DNA of 64,000 nt, from assembly GCA_963828505.1 (NCBI GenBank), contig CAWHFM010000018.1:124001-188000 (forward strand). The letters run 5' to 3'. Positions 27,559 through 35,590 of this stretch are shown piece after piece. A model generated the notes under the pieces. It saw only the letters and a program-made list of their open reading frames with translations, did no database searches and was not told the origin of the DNA. Made by a program: the position numbers and the translations under genes. Every line of letters begins with the position of its first letter. Position 1 is the first letter of the stretch. The stretch is from Bog-473 sp963828505 (GTDB lineage Bacteria; Actinomycetota; Acidimicrobiia; Acidimicrobiales; RAAP-2).

Positions 27559-27699
27559 CTCTATGGGGCAGGTGGTCGATCAGGTTCCAAGTCGTCTTCG
27601 TAGTGCTCTGCGCACGGGTTACCGGCCTTGTCTGGACGAAGGACGCATCCACAAGGCATCACAGCTCAACGTTGTGGACGGCGAAGGCGAGAGATCCGC

Positions 27700-28659
27700 T
27701 TAGCGATCGGACTCCAATCGGCGAGGCTCAAAACTACGTTCGGTGATGAAGCGGTGGATGGCCTCGTTGGCGTGGTCCTGAAACGACGGGTTGGCCAGGT
27801 CGGGGAGGAAGTCTGCTTGGTTGACCATGGGACCTATAAGCGTGTTGGCCGCGCTGGCGTAGAACACGCCGCTCGACAGGGTCGGGTCGGTGACGCCGTC
27901 GACCAGTCGTTTCGCGCCCACGTTAAGTTTGTGGGAGAGACCGAGTGTGGGCATGATGTATTTGGCCCCTATGCGCATCGGCAATGGGAGGTCACTGGCT
28001 GCTTGGGTGCCGGTGGTGTTGCCGGGGCTCACGGTGATGAAGCGGCGGTCGGGGTGTTGGCGGGCCAGATAGGCCATCCACAGGGCGCCAATGTACTTGG
28101 CCTGCCCGAAGGCCATGTTGAAGTCAGCTTTTTTGTCGGCGAAATAGCTGCCGTCGATGACGGTGGCGAACTCGTCGGCGGAATGTGAGGCGAACTTTGG
28201 CCCCTTCATCCGCAACTTCGGGACGCCCCTGACTGCTTCACTTCCGACGAAGACCGCTATCTCGCCAAGTCGATCTTCCTTCAGGAGCCCCTCGAGGAGG
28301 ACGACGTGGCCAAGGACGTTCGCCGCGAACACGGTGGTGACCCCGTCAGCGGTCAATCCCAACGTCTGCGGGCCAATGACACCAGCGTTCATGACCAGCG
28401 CGTCGACGGATCCGTTGATGGCGTCAAGGCCAGTGCGGACCGAATCCAGATCGGCGACGTCCATGAGAACGATGTCGAAGATGTGCCGGCCGGTCACGGC
28501 TTCGAGGTCGGCCTTTGCCACTATCGCCCGATCTCTGTTTCGGCACGCCAGGTAGATCCGCTCCATCTCGGGACGTAATGCAAGTTGGCGAGCCACCTCC
28601 TTGCCGAGTCCAACGTTGGCGCCCGTGATGAGTACCGTCTTTCCTGGAGGTGCACTCAT
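27700..28659 (-). CDS. SDR family oxidoreductase with altered catalytic Tyr
   Basis: A 319-residue Rossmann protein like protochlorophyllide-reductase/retinol-dehydrogenase-type SDRs: VLITGANVGLGKEVARQLA at the N terminus, LVMNAGVIGP and VFVGSEAV with a Ser. The position of the YxxxK motif reads AFGQAKYIGALWMA, so the catalytic Tyr is Phe while Lys is kept. Activity may therefore be reduced or changed. It overlaps the upstream DUF1330 gene by ATGA and probably forms an operon with it; the TetR gene at 29902 may control this block. Confidence 0.85.
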   Translation of the reverse strand: MSAPPGKTVLITGANVGLGKEVARQLALRPEMERIYLACRNRDRAIVAKADLEAVTGRHIFDIVLMDVADLDSVRTGLDAINGSVDALVMNAGVIGPQTLGLTADGVTTVFAANVLGHVVLLEGLLKEDRLGEIAVFVGSEAVRGVPKLRMKGPKFASHSADEFATVIDGSYFADKKADFNMAFGQAKYIGALWMAYLARQHPDRRFITVSPGNTTGTQAASDLPLPMRIGAKYIMPTLGLSHKLNVGAKRLVDGVTDPTLSSGVFYASAANTLIGPMVNQADFLPDLANPSFQDHANEAIHRFITERSFEPRRLESDR

Positions 28660-28976
28660 TGGGAGTCCCTCTCATCTCTTGTGGGCGTAGGCAGGCCGTC
28701 GAGCAAGCTGAACCGGGCATCCATCGCGACGCTTCGGACATCGATCAGCTGCTGATATTCAGGCGAGTTGTACCACTTGAGAACCGTCTCACGGTCGGGA
28801 AACCGCATTAGTGCTCCTGAAGTGAGCGAGCCATCGCCGTGCAGGACTTCCCAGTTGCTGTTGGCGAGAGCCTCGCCTCCGTGCTCTTTGGCCGTCTTCC
28901 CAGCAATTGAGGCGTATTTCTCACGGTACATTTCCGGGTCCTTGACTGTGAATTCGACAATTACGTATGCGCTCAT
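28656..28976 (-). CDS. DUF1330 family (ferredoxin-like barrel) protein
   Basis: A 106-residue dimeric alpha-beta barrel-like protein with SAYVIVEFTVKDPEMYREKYA at the start, a LMRFPDRETVLKWYNSPEYQQL segment typical of DUF1330, and a short charged tail. Function unknown; related folds are monooxygenase-like. Translationally coupled to the downstream SDR gene. Confidence 0.9.
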   Translation of the reverse strand: MSAYVIVEFTVKDPEMYREKYASIAGKTAKEHGGEALANSNWEVLHGDGSLTSGALMRFPDRETVLKWYNSPEYQQLIDVRSVAMDARFSLLDGLPTPTRDERDSQ

Positions 28977-29057
28977 GTTGATGCTCCTTCGTAGTTGGTT
29001 GTCGGTTGTGACCTGCGTTCTAGGTCTTTCACTCTTAAACGTCTCCGCCGACAGGCG

Positions 29058-29807
29058 TTACGTCGCTACTCGGCCACCATCGACCGCAAGTGTGACGCCG
29101 TGCACGAAGCTGGCATCATCGCTGGCGAGAAAGACGATCGCCGCAGCAAGTTCCTCGGGCTCAGCTACGCGACCTGCTGGTGCCAGTGCTGCGAGCTGAT
29201 TCACCATCTCCTCGGGGACTGCTTCCATCATGCGGGTGCGCGTCGGGCCGGGGGCAACGGCGTTGACCCGAACACCACTCGGGCCGTATTCGGCGGCCCA
29301 GGCCTTCGTCAAGAGTTCAAGGGCTGCTCGGCTGGCGCCATACAGAGCCATGCCCGCCTGTCCAAAGCTGGCGACCATCGTCGAGACGTTGACGATCGAA
29401 CCCCACCCGCGTTCGGCCATGGCTGGCGCCAGTGACGCGACGAGGAAGAACGGAACCTTGACGTTCACTGCAAAGCTCTCGTCGAACTCTGCTTCGGTGG
29501 CGGCGTTGCTCGATCCGAGCACGGCGAGGCCAGCGTTGTTGATGAGGATGTCGACGTGAGACTTGCCTGCGTCAGTGGCCCACTCGACCAGGGCGTCGGC
29601 CGATTGGAGGTCGCTCAACGTAGTGAGCCGGAACGATGCGCTTCCGCCGCTGCCTTCGATCTCGGCGACCACGTCTTTGGCTCGTTGTTCGTTGCGTCCG
29701 ACGATCAGTACGTGAGCACCGCGAGCGGCCAAGGCGGTGGCCGTGGCCTTGCCGATCCCGCTCGTCGAGCCCGTCACCAGGGCTGTCTTGCCTCTCAGAT
29801 CAGTCAT
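29058..29807 (-). CDS. Short-chain dehydrogenase/reductase (FabG-like)
   Basis: A 249-residue classical SDR: ALVTGSTSGIGKATA, DILINNAGLAV, SIVNVSTMVASFGQAG (catalytic Ser) and MALYGASRAALELL (Tyr and Lys), ending VHGVTLAVDGGRVAT. It would use NAD(P)H. Divergent from the TetR gene with operator-like dyads between, so probably TetR-controlled. Confidence 0.93.
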   Translation of the reverse strand: MTDLRGKTALVTGSTSGIGKATATALAARGAHVLIVGRNEQRAKDVVAEIEGSGGSASFRLTTLSDLQSADALVEWATDAGKSHVDILINNAGLAVLGSSNAATEAEFDESFAVNVKVPFFLVASLAPAMAERGWGSIVNVSTMVASFGQAGMALYGASRAALELLTKAWAAEYGPSGVRVNAVAPGPTRTRMMEAVPEEMVNQLAALAPAGRVAEPEELAAAIVFLASDDASFVHGVTLAVDGGRVAT

Positions 29808-29832
29808 GCGCTGGGTTGTCCTCTCACAAAAA

Positions 29833-29880
29833 TGGGTTGTATAACTCAGTATTGCACGTAAAACTGGGTTGTCAAACCCA
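29833..29880. promoter_or_regulatory. Probable TetR operators
   Basis: Two dyads lie between the SDR and TetR genes: TGGGTT-GTAT-AACTCA at 29833-29848 and the perfect TGGGTT-GTCA-AACCCA at 29865-29880. A further half site TGGGTTGT lies at 29812. Their place and symmetry suggest TetR binding that controls both divergent genes. Confidence 0.65.
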
Positions 29881-29901
29881 AAATCCTGTTAATCTGAGTG
29901 C

Positions 29902-30507
29902 ATGGTCGACGAGACGAGTGACCCGCCGAGACTCACCCCCAAGGGAGCACGTACCAGGGCACGAATCGTGGAGGCCGCCGCCGCCCTGATGCATGAGCGC
30001 GGGGTGGCGGGCACCACCTTGGAAGACGTCAAGGTGGCGGCGGAAGTCAGCGGTTCTCAGATGTACCACTATTTTCCCGACAAGAACGAACTCGTGCAGG
30101 CGGTCATCGACTACCAGGCCGAGGCCATCGTCAATCGCCAGCGGCACACGCTCAGCAGCGCGAACGGAGTCGAAGCCTGGCGGAACATGGTGATCACCGC
30201 AGCGAAGCGCACCAAAGCAAAGGGGGGCTGCCAACTTGGCTCGCTCGTTGGTCAACTCGCTGAGAGCGACCCCGAGGCCCGAGCGCTCATCGCTGCAGGG
30301 TTCGATCAATGGGCAGCCGCAATCGGCGATGGACTCAGATCCCTACATGCCGACGAGAAGCTCCCGTCGGACATCGACCCGGACGACCTCGCCACCACTC
30401 TGCTCGCCACGCTTCAAGGAGGTCTTCTACTCGCTCAGGTGCAACGGAGTACCCGTCCGTTCGAAACTGCGATCAATACCCTCTTCGCCCTTGCCATCGG
30501 CAGATGA
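29902..30507 (+). CDS. TetR family transcriptional repressor
   Basis: A 201-residue regulator. The helix-turn-helix region reads TRARIVEAAAALMHERGVAG, TTLEDVKVAAEVSGSQMYHYFPDKNELVQAV; the C-terminal ligand domain has GGCQLGSLVGQLAE and TLLATLQGGLLLAQ, as in AcrR/YcnC-like members (TetR_C_16/LmrA-like type). Divergent from the SDR gene with two dyads between. Confidence 0.93.
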   Translation: MVDETSDPPRLTPKGARTRARIVEAAAALMHERGVAGTTLEDVKVAAEVSGSQMYHYFPDKNELVQAVIDYQAEAIVNRQRHTLSSANGVEAWRNMVITAAKRTKAKGGCQLGSLVGQLAESDPEARALIAAGFDQWAAAIGDGLRSLHADEKLPSDIDPDDLATTLLATLQGGLLLAQVQRSTRPFETAINTLFALAIGR

Positions 30508-31007
30508 GCCCGAGACGGGTTCGTTCACAGTCATCGCCGAGGTCGGCTCACGGTGCTCTTGGATAGTGCATGTGCATCCGCACGATGCCCATGCGGACCC
30601 GCTGCCGTTCGTTATGCCATCGCAGCTGCCTTGGCTGGCGCCGAACCCGCGCACGGCAACTGAGTCGGAACCGCCTCTCTGACTCTGATCCCCAGGGCCA
30701 CCGCCGTAGTCGCGAGGTGACCGGAGCGGACGGCACTTAGGGCTCTGACAACGAAAGGTCGCACCACGCGCACCAATCAAGCCTCGTTGATCACGGCCAC
30801 CGTTAGTAGCAGATTCCAAGCCACCGGGAGTGCCGCAATTGCGGTCCGCCGAGCCCGAGCGGCCCAAGACCCTCGGGGCATAGTCGTCCATTGCGGCGGA
30901 TCGCAGGGGTGGCGGCACAGGTCTGAAGGACCCATTTGCAGGGTGCCCCCTAACGCCGGCTCGGTGCGCACCTCGAACGCACCGGCGTCAGGTGAGAAGA
31001 TAGGGCG
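30508..31007. other. Intergenic stretch with one dispersed repeat
   Basis: No supportable gene. It contains the repeat copy at 30941-30970, the one with the clearest extended hairpin. Confidence 0.4.
30941..30970 (+). repeat. Dispersed repeat, copy 17, with extended hairpin
   Basis: GGTGCCCCCTAACGCCGGCT; ACGCCG (30953-30958) and GTGCG (30964-30968) pair with CGCAC (30978-30982) and CGGCGT (30983-30988), giving a bulged attC-like hairpin. Confidence 0.75.
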
Positions 31008-31550
31008 ATGCACGTGGAACTGCGTCCATGTACTGAGGCGCAACTCCCGCTGGTTGAACCGTGGTTCGATGACCCAGAGACCCGGCGATGGCTCGGAGGC
31101 TCCAGTTGGGCGCAGATGTCGATCGCACAGATCGAGGCACCTCTGAGCGAGTTCCGAGGCGCCCCTGGAGACGGGACGCCACCGATTTGTCGCGTGGGAT
31201 GGGGAGTGCCCTGTGGGCTACATCGATTGCGGCACCTATGACCGATGGGCCACTTGGGACGGCAGCACCGGTGGTCGCGGGGTGACCTCCGTCATCGACG
31301 CGCCATCGGCGGCCATCGCTTACGTCGTGAATCCAATGCTGCTACGTCGAGGTTACGGAGTTGAAGTGATCCACGCATTGACCAGGTTGCCTGAACTCGA
31401 GGACATTGGACTATTCGGCGCAGGTGTAGAACCCCAAACACGGCATCGATTCGGTGCCTCAGATCTGCGGGGTTCAGTCCCCTTGATTCGGTTCCCGACT
31501 GGGATGGAATCGTCTACTACGTGGCGAAGATCTTGAGGCCGAGGGTCTAA
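31008..31550 (+). pseudogene. GNAT family N-acetyltransferase, two frameshifts
   Basis: Frame 1 from ATG 31008 reads MHVELRPCTEAQLPLVEPWFDDPETRRWLGG, a GNAT opening. A one-base gain near 31160 leads to the frame with RFVAWDGECPVGYIDCG, AIAYVVNPMLLRRGYGVEVI (acetyl-CoA loop, RRGYG) and GLFGAGVEP. A base is then missing at the A run near 31436; the third frame continues NTASIRCLRSAGFSP, the family C-terminal motif, to the stop at 31550. Corrected length is about 180 residues. Both indels sit at homopolymers. Confidence 0.8.
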
Positions 31551-31566
31551 AAGTTCCAAAGCCCAG

Positions 31567-31595
31567 GTAGCCCCGAACGCCGGAAGGCTGGGACA
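31567..31595 (+). repeat. Dispersed repeat, copy 18
   Basis: GTAGCCCCGAACGCCGGAAG then GCTGGGACA; after the GNAT gene. Confidence 0.75.
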
Positions 31596-31608
31596 TTTCA
31601 GTGATTTG

Positions 31609-31995
31609 TTACCGATCTCGGTAGAAGACAAGCCCGACCAAAAATGTCGCGGCTCCGACCGAACAAAAGAGAAAGAAGGGCCATGCCGAACTGCCGGTTG
31701 CGGTGGCGATCACGACGCCACCGACGGCCACGAGGACCATTACGTTTCCGGTAAGCGCCGTGGCTCGCATTCCGATGCTTGCCTGACGTTCGTCTGGCCT
31801 GGAGCCGAACAGCGCTCCAACGTCGCTGTCCCTCCCGCCGAGCAGGTAGTACCCGCAAGCACCGATAACTGTCACAAGCTCGACTGCGACGGCGGCCCCC
31901 CAACCAGTGCCGATCCAAGCACCGAGGGCAATGGCGGAACCGAGAACAACTGTGACCGCTGGCGCTACGAGCCGCGGATACCTCGTCGTAATCAC
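31609..31995 (-). CDS. Small membrane protein coupled to an XRE regulator
   Basis: A 128-residue protein with four hydrophobic helices and a central DUF2178-like loop containing FGSRPDERQASIGMRATALTGN. Such proteins are regularly paired with a short XRE regulator, as here (ATGA overlap at 31992-31995). Function unknown. Confidence 0.8.
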   Translation of the reverse strand: MITTRYPRLVAPAVTVVLGSAIALGAWIGTGWGAAVAVELVTVIGACGYYLLGGRDSDVGALFGSRPDERQASIGMRATALTGNVMVLVAVGGVVIATATGSSAWPFFLFCSVGAATFLVGLVFYRDR

Positions 31996-32198
31996 TTGCG
32001 CACCTCCTGGGATGCATCGAACATCTCATCGACCGTCGAGTTGAAGAATCGGGCAATTTGAAACGCCAGGGGGAGCGAAGGAGAGTACCGACCGCCTTCA
32101 ATGGAGATGACCGTTTGACGTGAGACACCAAGGGCAATCGCAAGGTCCGCTTGAGACAGACTTCGCATTGAGCGCATCTCCCGCACCCTGTTTCTCAT
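31992..32198 (-). CDS. XRE family helix-turn-helix regulator, short form
   Basis: A 68-residue single-domain regulator: MRSLSQADLAIALGVSRQTVISIEGGRYSPSLPLAFQIA is the HTH, with the C-terminal helix FFNSTVDEMF typical of this group (YozG/Cro-like). It probably regulates its own two-gene operon. Confidence 0.92.
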   Translation of the reverse strand: MRNRVREMRSMRSLSQADLAIALGVSRQTVISIEGGRYSPSLPLAFQIARFFNSTVDEMFDASQEVRK

Positions 32199-32244
32199 GA
32201 TGTAAAGGTAACTTGACTACCCAATCGATGTCAAGCACCCTTTA

Positions 32245-32275
32245 CCGTCCCCATACGCCGGGCCGGGGTGCCACA
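32245..32275 (+). repeat. Dispersed repeat, copy 19
   Basis: CCGTCCCCATACGCCGGGCC then GGGGTGCCACA; upstream of the APH gene at 32366. Confidence 0.8.
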
Positions 32276-32365
32276 GTTCGACACATGCGTGGCACGATCG
32301 ACCCGCGTCGAGGAGGATGGGTTCGCCGGCGGACCCTCCGTCGGGTGCGCTGGCGGGCCATTGCC

Positions 32366-33337
32366 ATGACCGGAATCGAAGCTTCGACTTCTCCCCCTGC
32401 CTTGCCGCGCTGGTTTGGACCTAGAGCCAGCCCAGATGATCCGGCCGTCTCGGCCCTGATCGACCGCGTCGCGCGCGGGGCCGGATGGGCAGACATCGGC
32501 GGTGGATTCAACCTCAACCTGCGGATAGACGCTGAGCCGCCGGTTGTCCTCCGGGTTCACAGGCCCTGGGTCCGCCGCGGGCGCGTCGCGGGACTGCGGC
32601 GCTTGCGGGAACGGCTCCAGCGGACGCAAGTCCGCGTCGCTCGGCCGATTTCGATTTCCGGCTGCGACCTCCTGAGGGTCGCTGATCGTTGGGCTGAGCT
32701 TGAGGAGTTCATCGATCACGTGCAGCCACGGACGGACGAGGACTCCTACGTCCGCGTATTCGAGGAGCTTGGACGCGTTCACACTGCGCTCAAAGCAGTC
32801 TGGGAGCCCAGTCCGCCCGAACCCCTCGACGACCACAGAACCTTCGGCCAACTGCGTTACTCGGTCGGCTTCACACGCCGCAGGCTCGGACCCCGCAGCG
32901 AGCCGGTCGTGCGTCGGATGGGCCAAATGACTGGCGAGCTCTCCAAGCTCCGGAAGGAGGTCGAACTGCCATGCACTCCGATTCATGGGGACTACAAATT
33001 GGGCAACGCGGGAGAACTGTCAGACGGCTCATGGGCCACCTTCGACCTCGATTTCGCGAGGGTCAGGGAGCGGCTGTACGACATCGCGGCCAGCCTGCAC
33101 CAGGTCGCACCGAGCGGCGAATTGCTCGAGCCGCGTCGACTGCTCGACGCCTACGAAAGCACGGCTCCGGAACCGTTGACTCGCGACGAGTACCGATGGC
33201 TCCCCGGGGCTCTAGCCCTTGTACCCCTGCACTGGGCTGCCACCGCAGGGCTCGTGGGCGACGGCATCCGCGAGGCCGAAGGCGCGATGACCGCCGCCGA
33301 GGTCTGGTGGTCGCGCCGGGCTGAACTCTGGTCGTAG
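32366..33337 (+). CDS. APH family kinase
   Basis: A 323-residue APH-fold protein. The N lobe has GGGFNLNLRIDAEPPVVLRVHRPW (Arg/Lys strand), the catalytic loop is PIHGDYKLGNAG near residue 208 and the metal site is ATFDLDFARVRERLYDIA. Substrate unknown. The start is uncertain because 50 additional codons are open upstream; these overlap the repeat region at 32245-32275. Confidence 0.85.
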   Translation: MTGIEASTSPPALPRWFGPRASPDDPAVSALIDRVARGAGWADIGGGFNLNLRIDAEPPVVLRVHRPWVRRGRVAGLRRLRERLQRTQVRVARPISISGCDLLRVADRWAELEEFIDHVQPRTDEDSYVRVFEELGRVHTALKAVWEPSPPEPLDDHRTFGQLRYSVGFTRRRLGPRSEPVVRRMGQMTGELSKLRKEVELPCTPIHGDYKLGNAGELSDGSWATFDLDFARVRERLYDIAASLHQVAPSGELLEPRRLLDAYESTAPEPLTRDEYRWLPGALALVPLHWAATAGLVGDGIREAEGAMTAAEVWWSRRAELWS

Positions 33338-33405
33338 TCCGGCGGCCGCGCTAGGGGGACTGGAGTTTTGAGGCTACAGAACCGCACGGTATCGCTCCGA
33401 GTTGA

Positions 33406-33430
33406 ACTGCCCCATACCGCCAGCCCGGAG
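33406..33430 (+). repeat. Dispersed repeat, copy 20
   Basis: ACTGCCCCATACCGCCAGCC; after the APH gene. Confidence 0.6.
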
Positions 33431-33538
33431 ACGCTTTCGCTGCCATCTTCAGCAATGATTGGTGCCGTGGCTTTGTCGAACGAAGAATTGAGAGCAGCGT
33501 GAGGGACTTTGTGCGGGCCCAACTTTGTGTGCAGCAGG

Positions 33539-33679
33539 GTGCCCCGTGACGTCGTCTTCGTCGACTACCTGCCGCGCAACCCCTCGGGAAAGGTCCTCAA
33601 GCACGAGCTCGAGGTTCGGAGGCCCGGTCCTATGGGTGACGCCTTGAACCCCGGGGCGGACCCGGAGCCCCGGGGGTAA
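33539..33679 (+). pseudogene. C-terminal scrap of an AMP-forming acyl-CoA ligase
   Basis: The frame from GTG 33539 reads VPRDVVFVDYLPRNPSGKVLKHELEV, the C-terminal core motif of ANL-superfamily ligases with the catalytic Lys in PSGKVLK, then runs out. The other 450 or so residues are absent. It is adjacent to a broken WS/DGAT gene; both belong to lipid metabolism and may derive from one deleted locus. Confidence 0.7.
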
Positions 33680-33745
33680 CGTCAAGGTCTGCATGGATCG
33701 AGTGGACCTGCAGTTCGAGCACCATAGAGTGCGCAGGACGCGCTG

Positions 33746-34672
33746 ATGTGGGGGATCGAGCACGACCCGTTGTTGCGCTCGACCATCGCCGGCGTGGTCC
33801 TCCTCGACCAGCCTCCCGACCGGGAACGGCTGACCGAGCGCATCGACGAGGCGTCACGGCTGGTGGTCCGCCTGCGCCAACACGTGGTGTAGTCGCCGTT
33901 CAACTTGGCACCCCCCGAGTACGTGGTTGACGAGCACTTTGACCTCTCCTACCACCTGCGGTTCGAGCGGGCTCCAGGGCGGGGCACACTGCGCGACGTG
34001 CTCGACTACGCCGGGCCCTTCGCCATGGCAGGGTTCGATCGCGCCCGCCCGCTGTGGGAGTTCGTGGTCCTCGAGGGCGTCGAGGGCGGCCGCTCCGCCA
34101 TGGTGCAGAAGATCCACCACTCCCTGGCCGACGGGATCGGCATGATGCGGATTTCCATGTCGTTTCTCGAGACCGAGCGGGAGTCCCGGGAGGATCGTGG
34201 GCCTCTCCCGGACGCACCGCCCGCGGAGCACCCTCAGACGCTTCGACGGGTGCGCCGTGGCATCGCCTACCGCGCCGGCCGCCAGCTCTCCGCTATCGGC
34301 TCGGTGCCGCCACGGGCGCTCGGGATGGCCCGGGATCCCCTGGGCGCGGCCAGGGGGGCGCTGCGGTCAACCGCCTCGGCCGCTCTCGGGCTGACCACCT
34401 CAGTGTTCGGGGGGATGCTCAAGGCCATCGACGTGGTCACCACCAACGTTCCGGGCGCGCCGTACCCGATCTACATCTCGGGCTCCGAAATGCTGGCGAA
34501 CTACGGGTTCGGCCCGTTAAGCGGCGCCGGGTGCAACATCACCCTGTTGAGCTACGTCGACGAGCTCCACTTTGGCGTCAGCACCGATCCGGCGGCCGTC
34601 CCGGACCCCGAGACCTTTGTCGACTGCCTACAGGCCGGTATCTCAGAGATAGAGGGCCTGGCACGGCACTGA
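33746..34672 (+). pseudogene. Wax ester synthase/diacylglycerol acyltransferase, broken
   Basis: From ATG 33746 the frame reads MWGIEHDPLLRSTIAGVVLLD to LRQHVV, then hits an in-frame TAG at 33890, and continues SPFNLAPPEYVVDEHFDLSYHLRF. The active-site HHxxxDG is present as IHHSLADG. Beyond residue about 205 the protein jumps from an Ala-rich region (TASAALGLTTS) directly to VFGGMLKAIDVVTTNVPG, so about 150-170 residues of the middle domain are missing compared with the usual 450-470. The C-terminal motif GPLSGAGCNITLLSYVDELHFG is intact. Two separate lesions argue for true decay. Confidence 0.8.
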
Positions 34673-34754
34673 GATGCTTGGGGTAGATCTTGGCCATGGG
34701 GCTCGTGATCTTCATCGGCATACCCGTTGTCGGGACTGTCATCGGCGGAGCAGC

Positions 34755-34997
34755 ATGGGTGTGATCTCGTCGTTCGTCCCTAGCAGGTCCCAGCAGCTAG
34801 TGGAATCCGACGGCCAGATCATTGCCCACGAAGAGCCGGGATCGGGTGGCTTCTTTTCCGGTCGGCTTCTACGTGCCGGACTGGTGGGACGTCAACGACG
34901 GAAGGGCATTGCCAAGCTCGACGCATTGGACGGAAGACCACGAGTGGCCGACTGGCGACTTCGGATTCGTGTGGGATTAGCAAAGGATTGGGACTAG
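34755..34997 (+). CDS. Hypothetical small protein
   Basis: An 80-residue basic frame (MGVISSFVPSRSQQLVESDG) with no recognised domain. It overlaps the end of a 22-codon hydrophobic frame starting at 34696 (MGLVIFIGIPVVGTVIGGAAW), and could be part of a frameshifted small membrane protein. Weak evidence. Confidence 0.3.
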   Translation: MGVISSFVPSRSQQLVESDGQIIAHEEPGSGGFFSGRLLRAGLVGRQRRKGIAKLDALDGRPRVADWRLRIRVGLAKDWD

Positions 34998-35112
34998 CTA
35001 GTACCAGCGGCCAAGGGACTGTACCCGTCGTCTCCCTCGGCAGCCACGCTTCAAAATCTTTCACTGATCGCAGGGGGTGCCCCCGTTTGTTCCTCGTCCA
35101 TGGCATCCCAGG

Positions 35113-35137
35113 GGCGCCCAGAACGCCGGAAGGAGGA
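35113..35137 (+). repeat. Dispersed repeat, copy 21
   Basis: GGCGCCCAGAACGCCGGAAG; a partial second motif GGTGCCCCCGTTTGTT lies 40 bp to its left. Confidence 0.6.
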
Positions 35138-35173
35138 CGGCAACTCACTCCGTTGTTCTGACTCCTCGCGGGG

Positions 35174-35467
35174 TTAGAGATCGAGTTTGCTCTTGGCGAT
35201 ACAGATCGCGAGATGGGCTTCTAAGACGGCATCCCGTGTGGCGGGTGATACGCCCGGGTCCGCCTCCACCGCCACCTTGGCACTATCACCCGCTTGCTCC
35301 AGTTCAATGACGGCCACGCGTACGTCCTGCGACTGGGCTGCCTTCTCCCCCTTCTTGGCGAATTCGTTGACCACCGCCGCAAGCACCGGCGACGCTCCCT
35401 CGTCTCCCCGTACAGCGTCGCGCGCACTATTGATCTTGATCTGAGCTGCTTGAAGTCCTTCTGCCAT
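35174..35467 (-). CDS. Small alpha-helical protein, unknown function
   Basis: A 97-residue acidic protein with long amphipathic helices: MAEGLQAAQIKINSARDAV, PVLAAVVNEFAKKGEKAA, VAVIELEQAGDSAKVAV and a C-terminal helix. No family recognised. It is the only gene between repeat copies at 35113 and 35506. Confidence 0.55.
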   Translation of the reverse strand: MAEGLQAAQIKINSARDAVRGDEGASPVLAAVVNEFAKKGEKAAQSQDVRVAVIELEQAGDSAKVAVEADPGVSPATRDAVLEAHLAICIAKSKLDL

Positions 35468-35505
35468 TTTGGTCACAGGGGAAGGCTACGCCGGGCGTGT
35501 ACCGC

Positions 35506-35533
35506 CTGCCCCGTATAACGCTGGGATGGGGTG
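35506..35533 (+). repeat. Dispersed repeat, copy 22 (degenerate)
   Basis: CTGCCCCGTATAACGCTGGG then ATGGGGTG; left of the IS5 element. Confidence 0.45.
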
Positions 35534-35590
35534 TAAGCCGCGGCACTTCGAGGACAGCTATGCACTTTCTGGGTTCGCGTGCCGGTCTTA

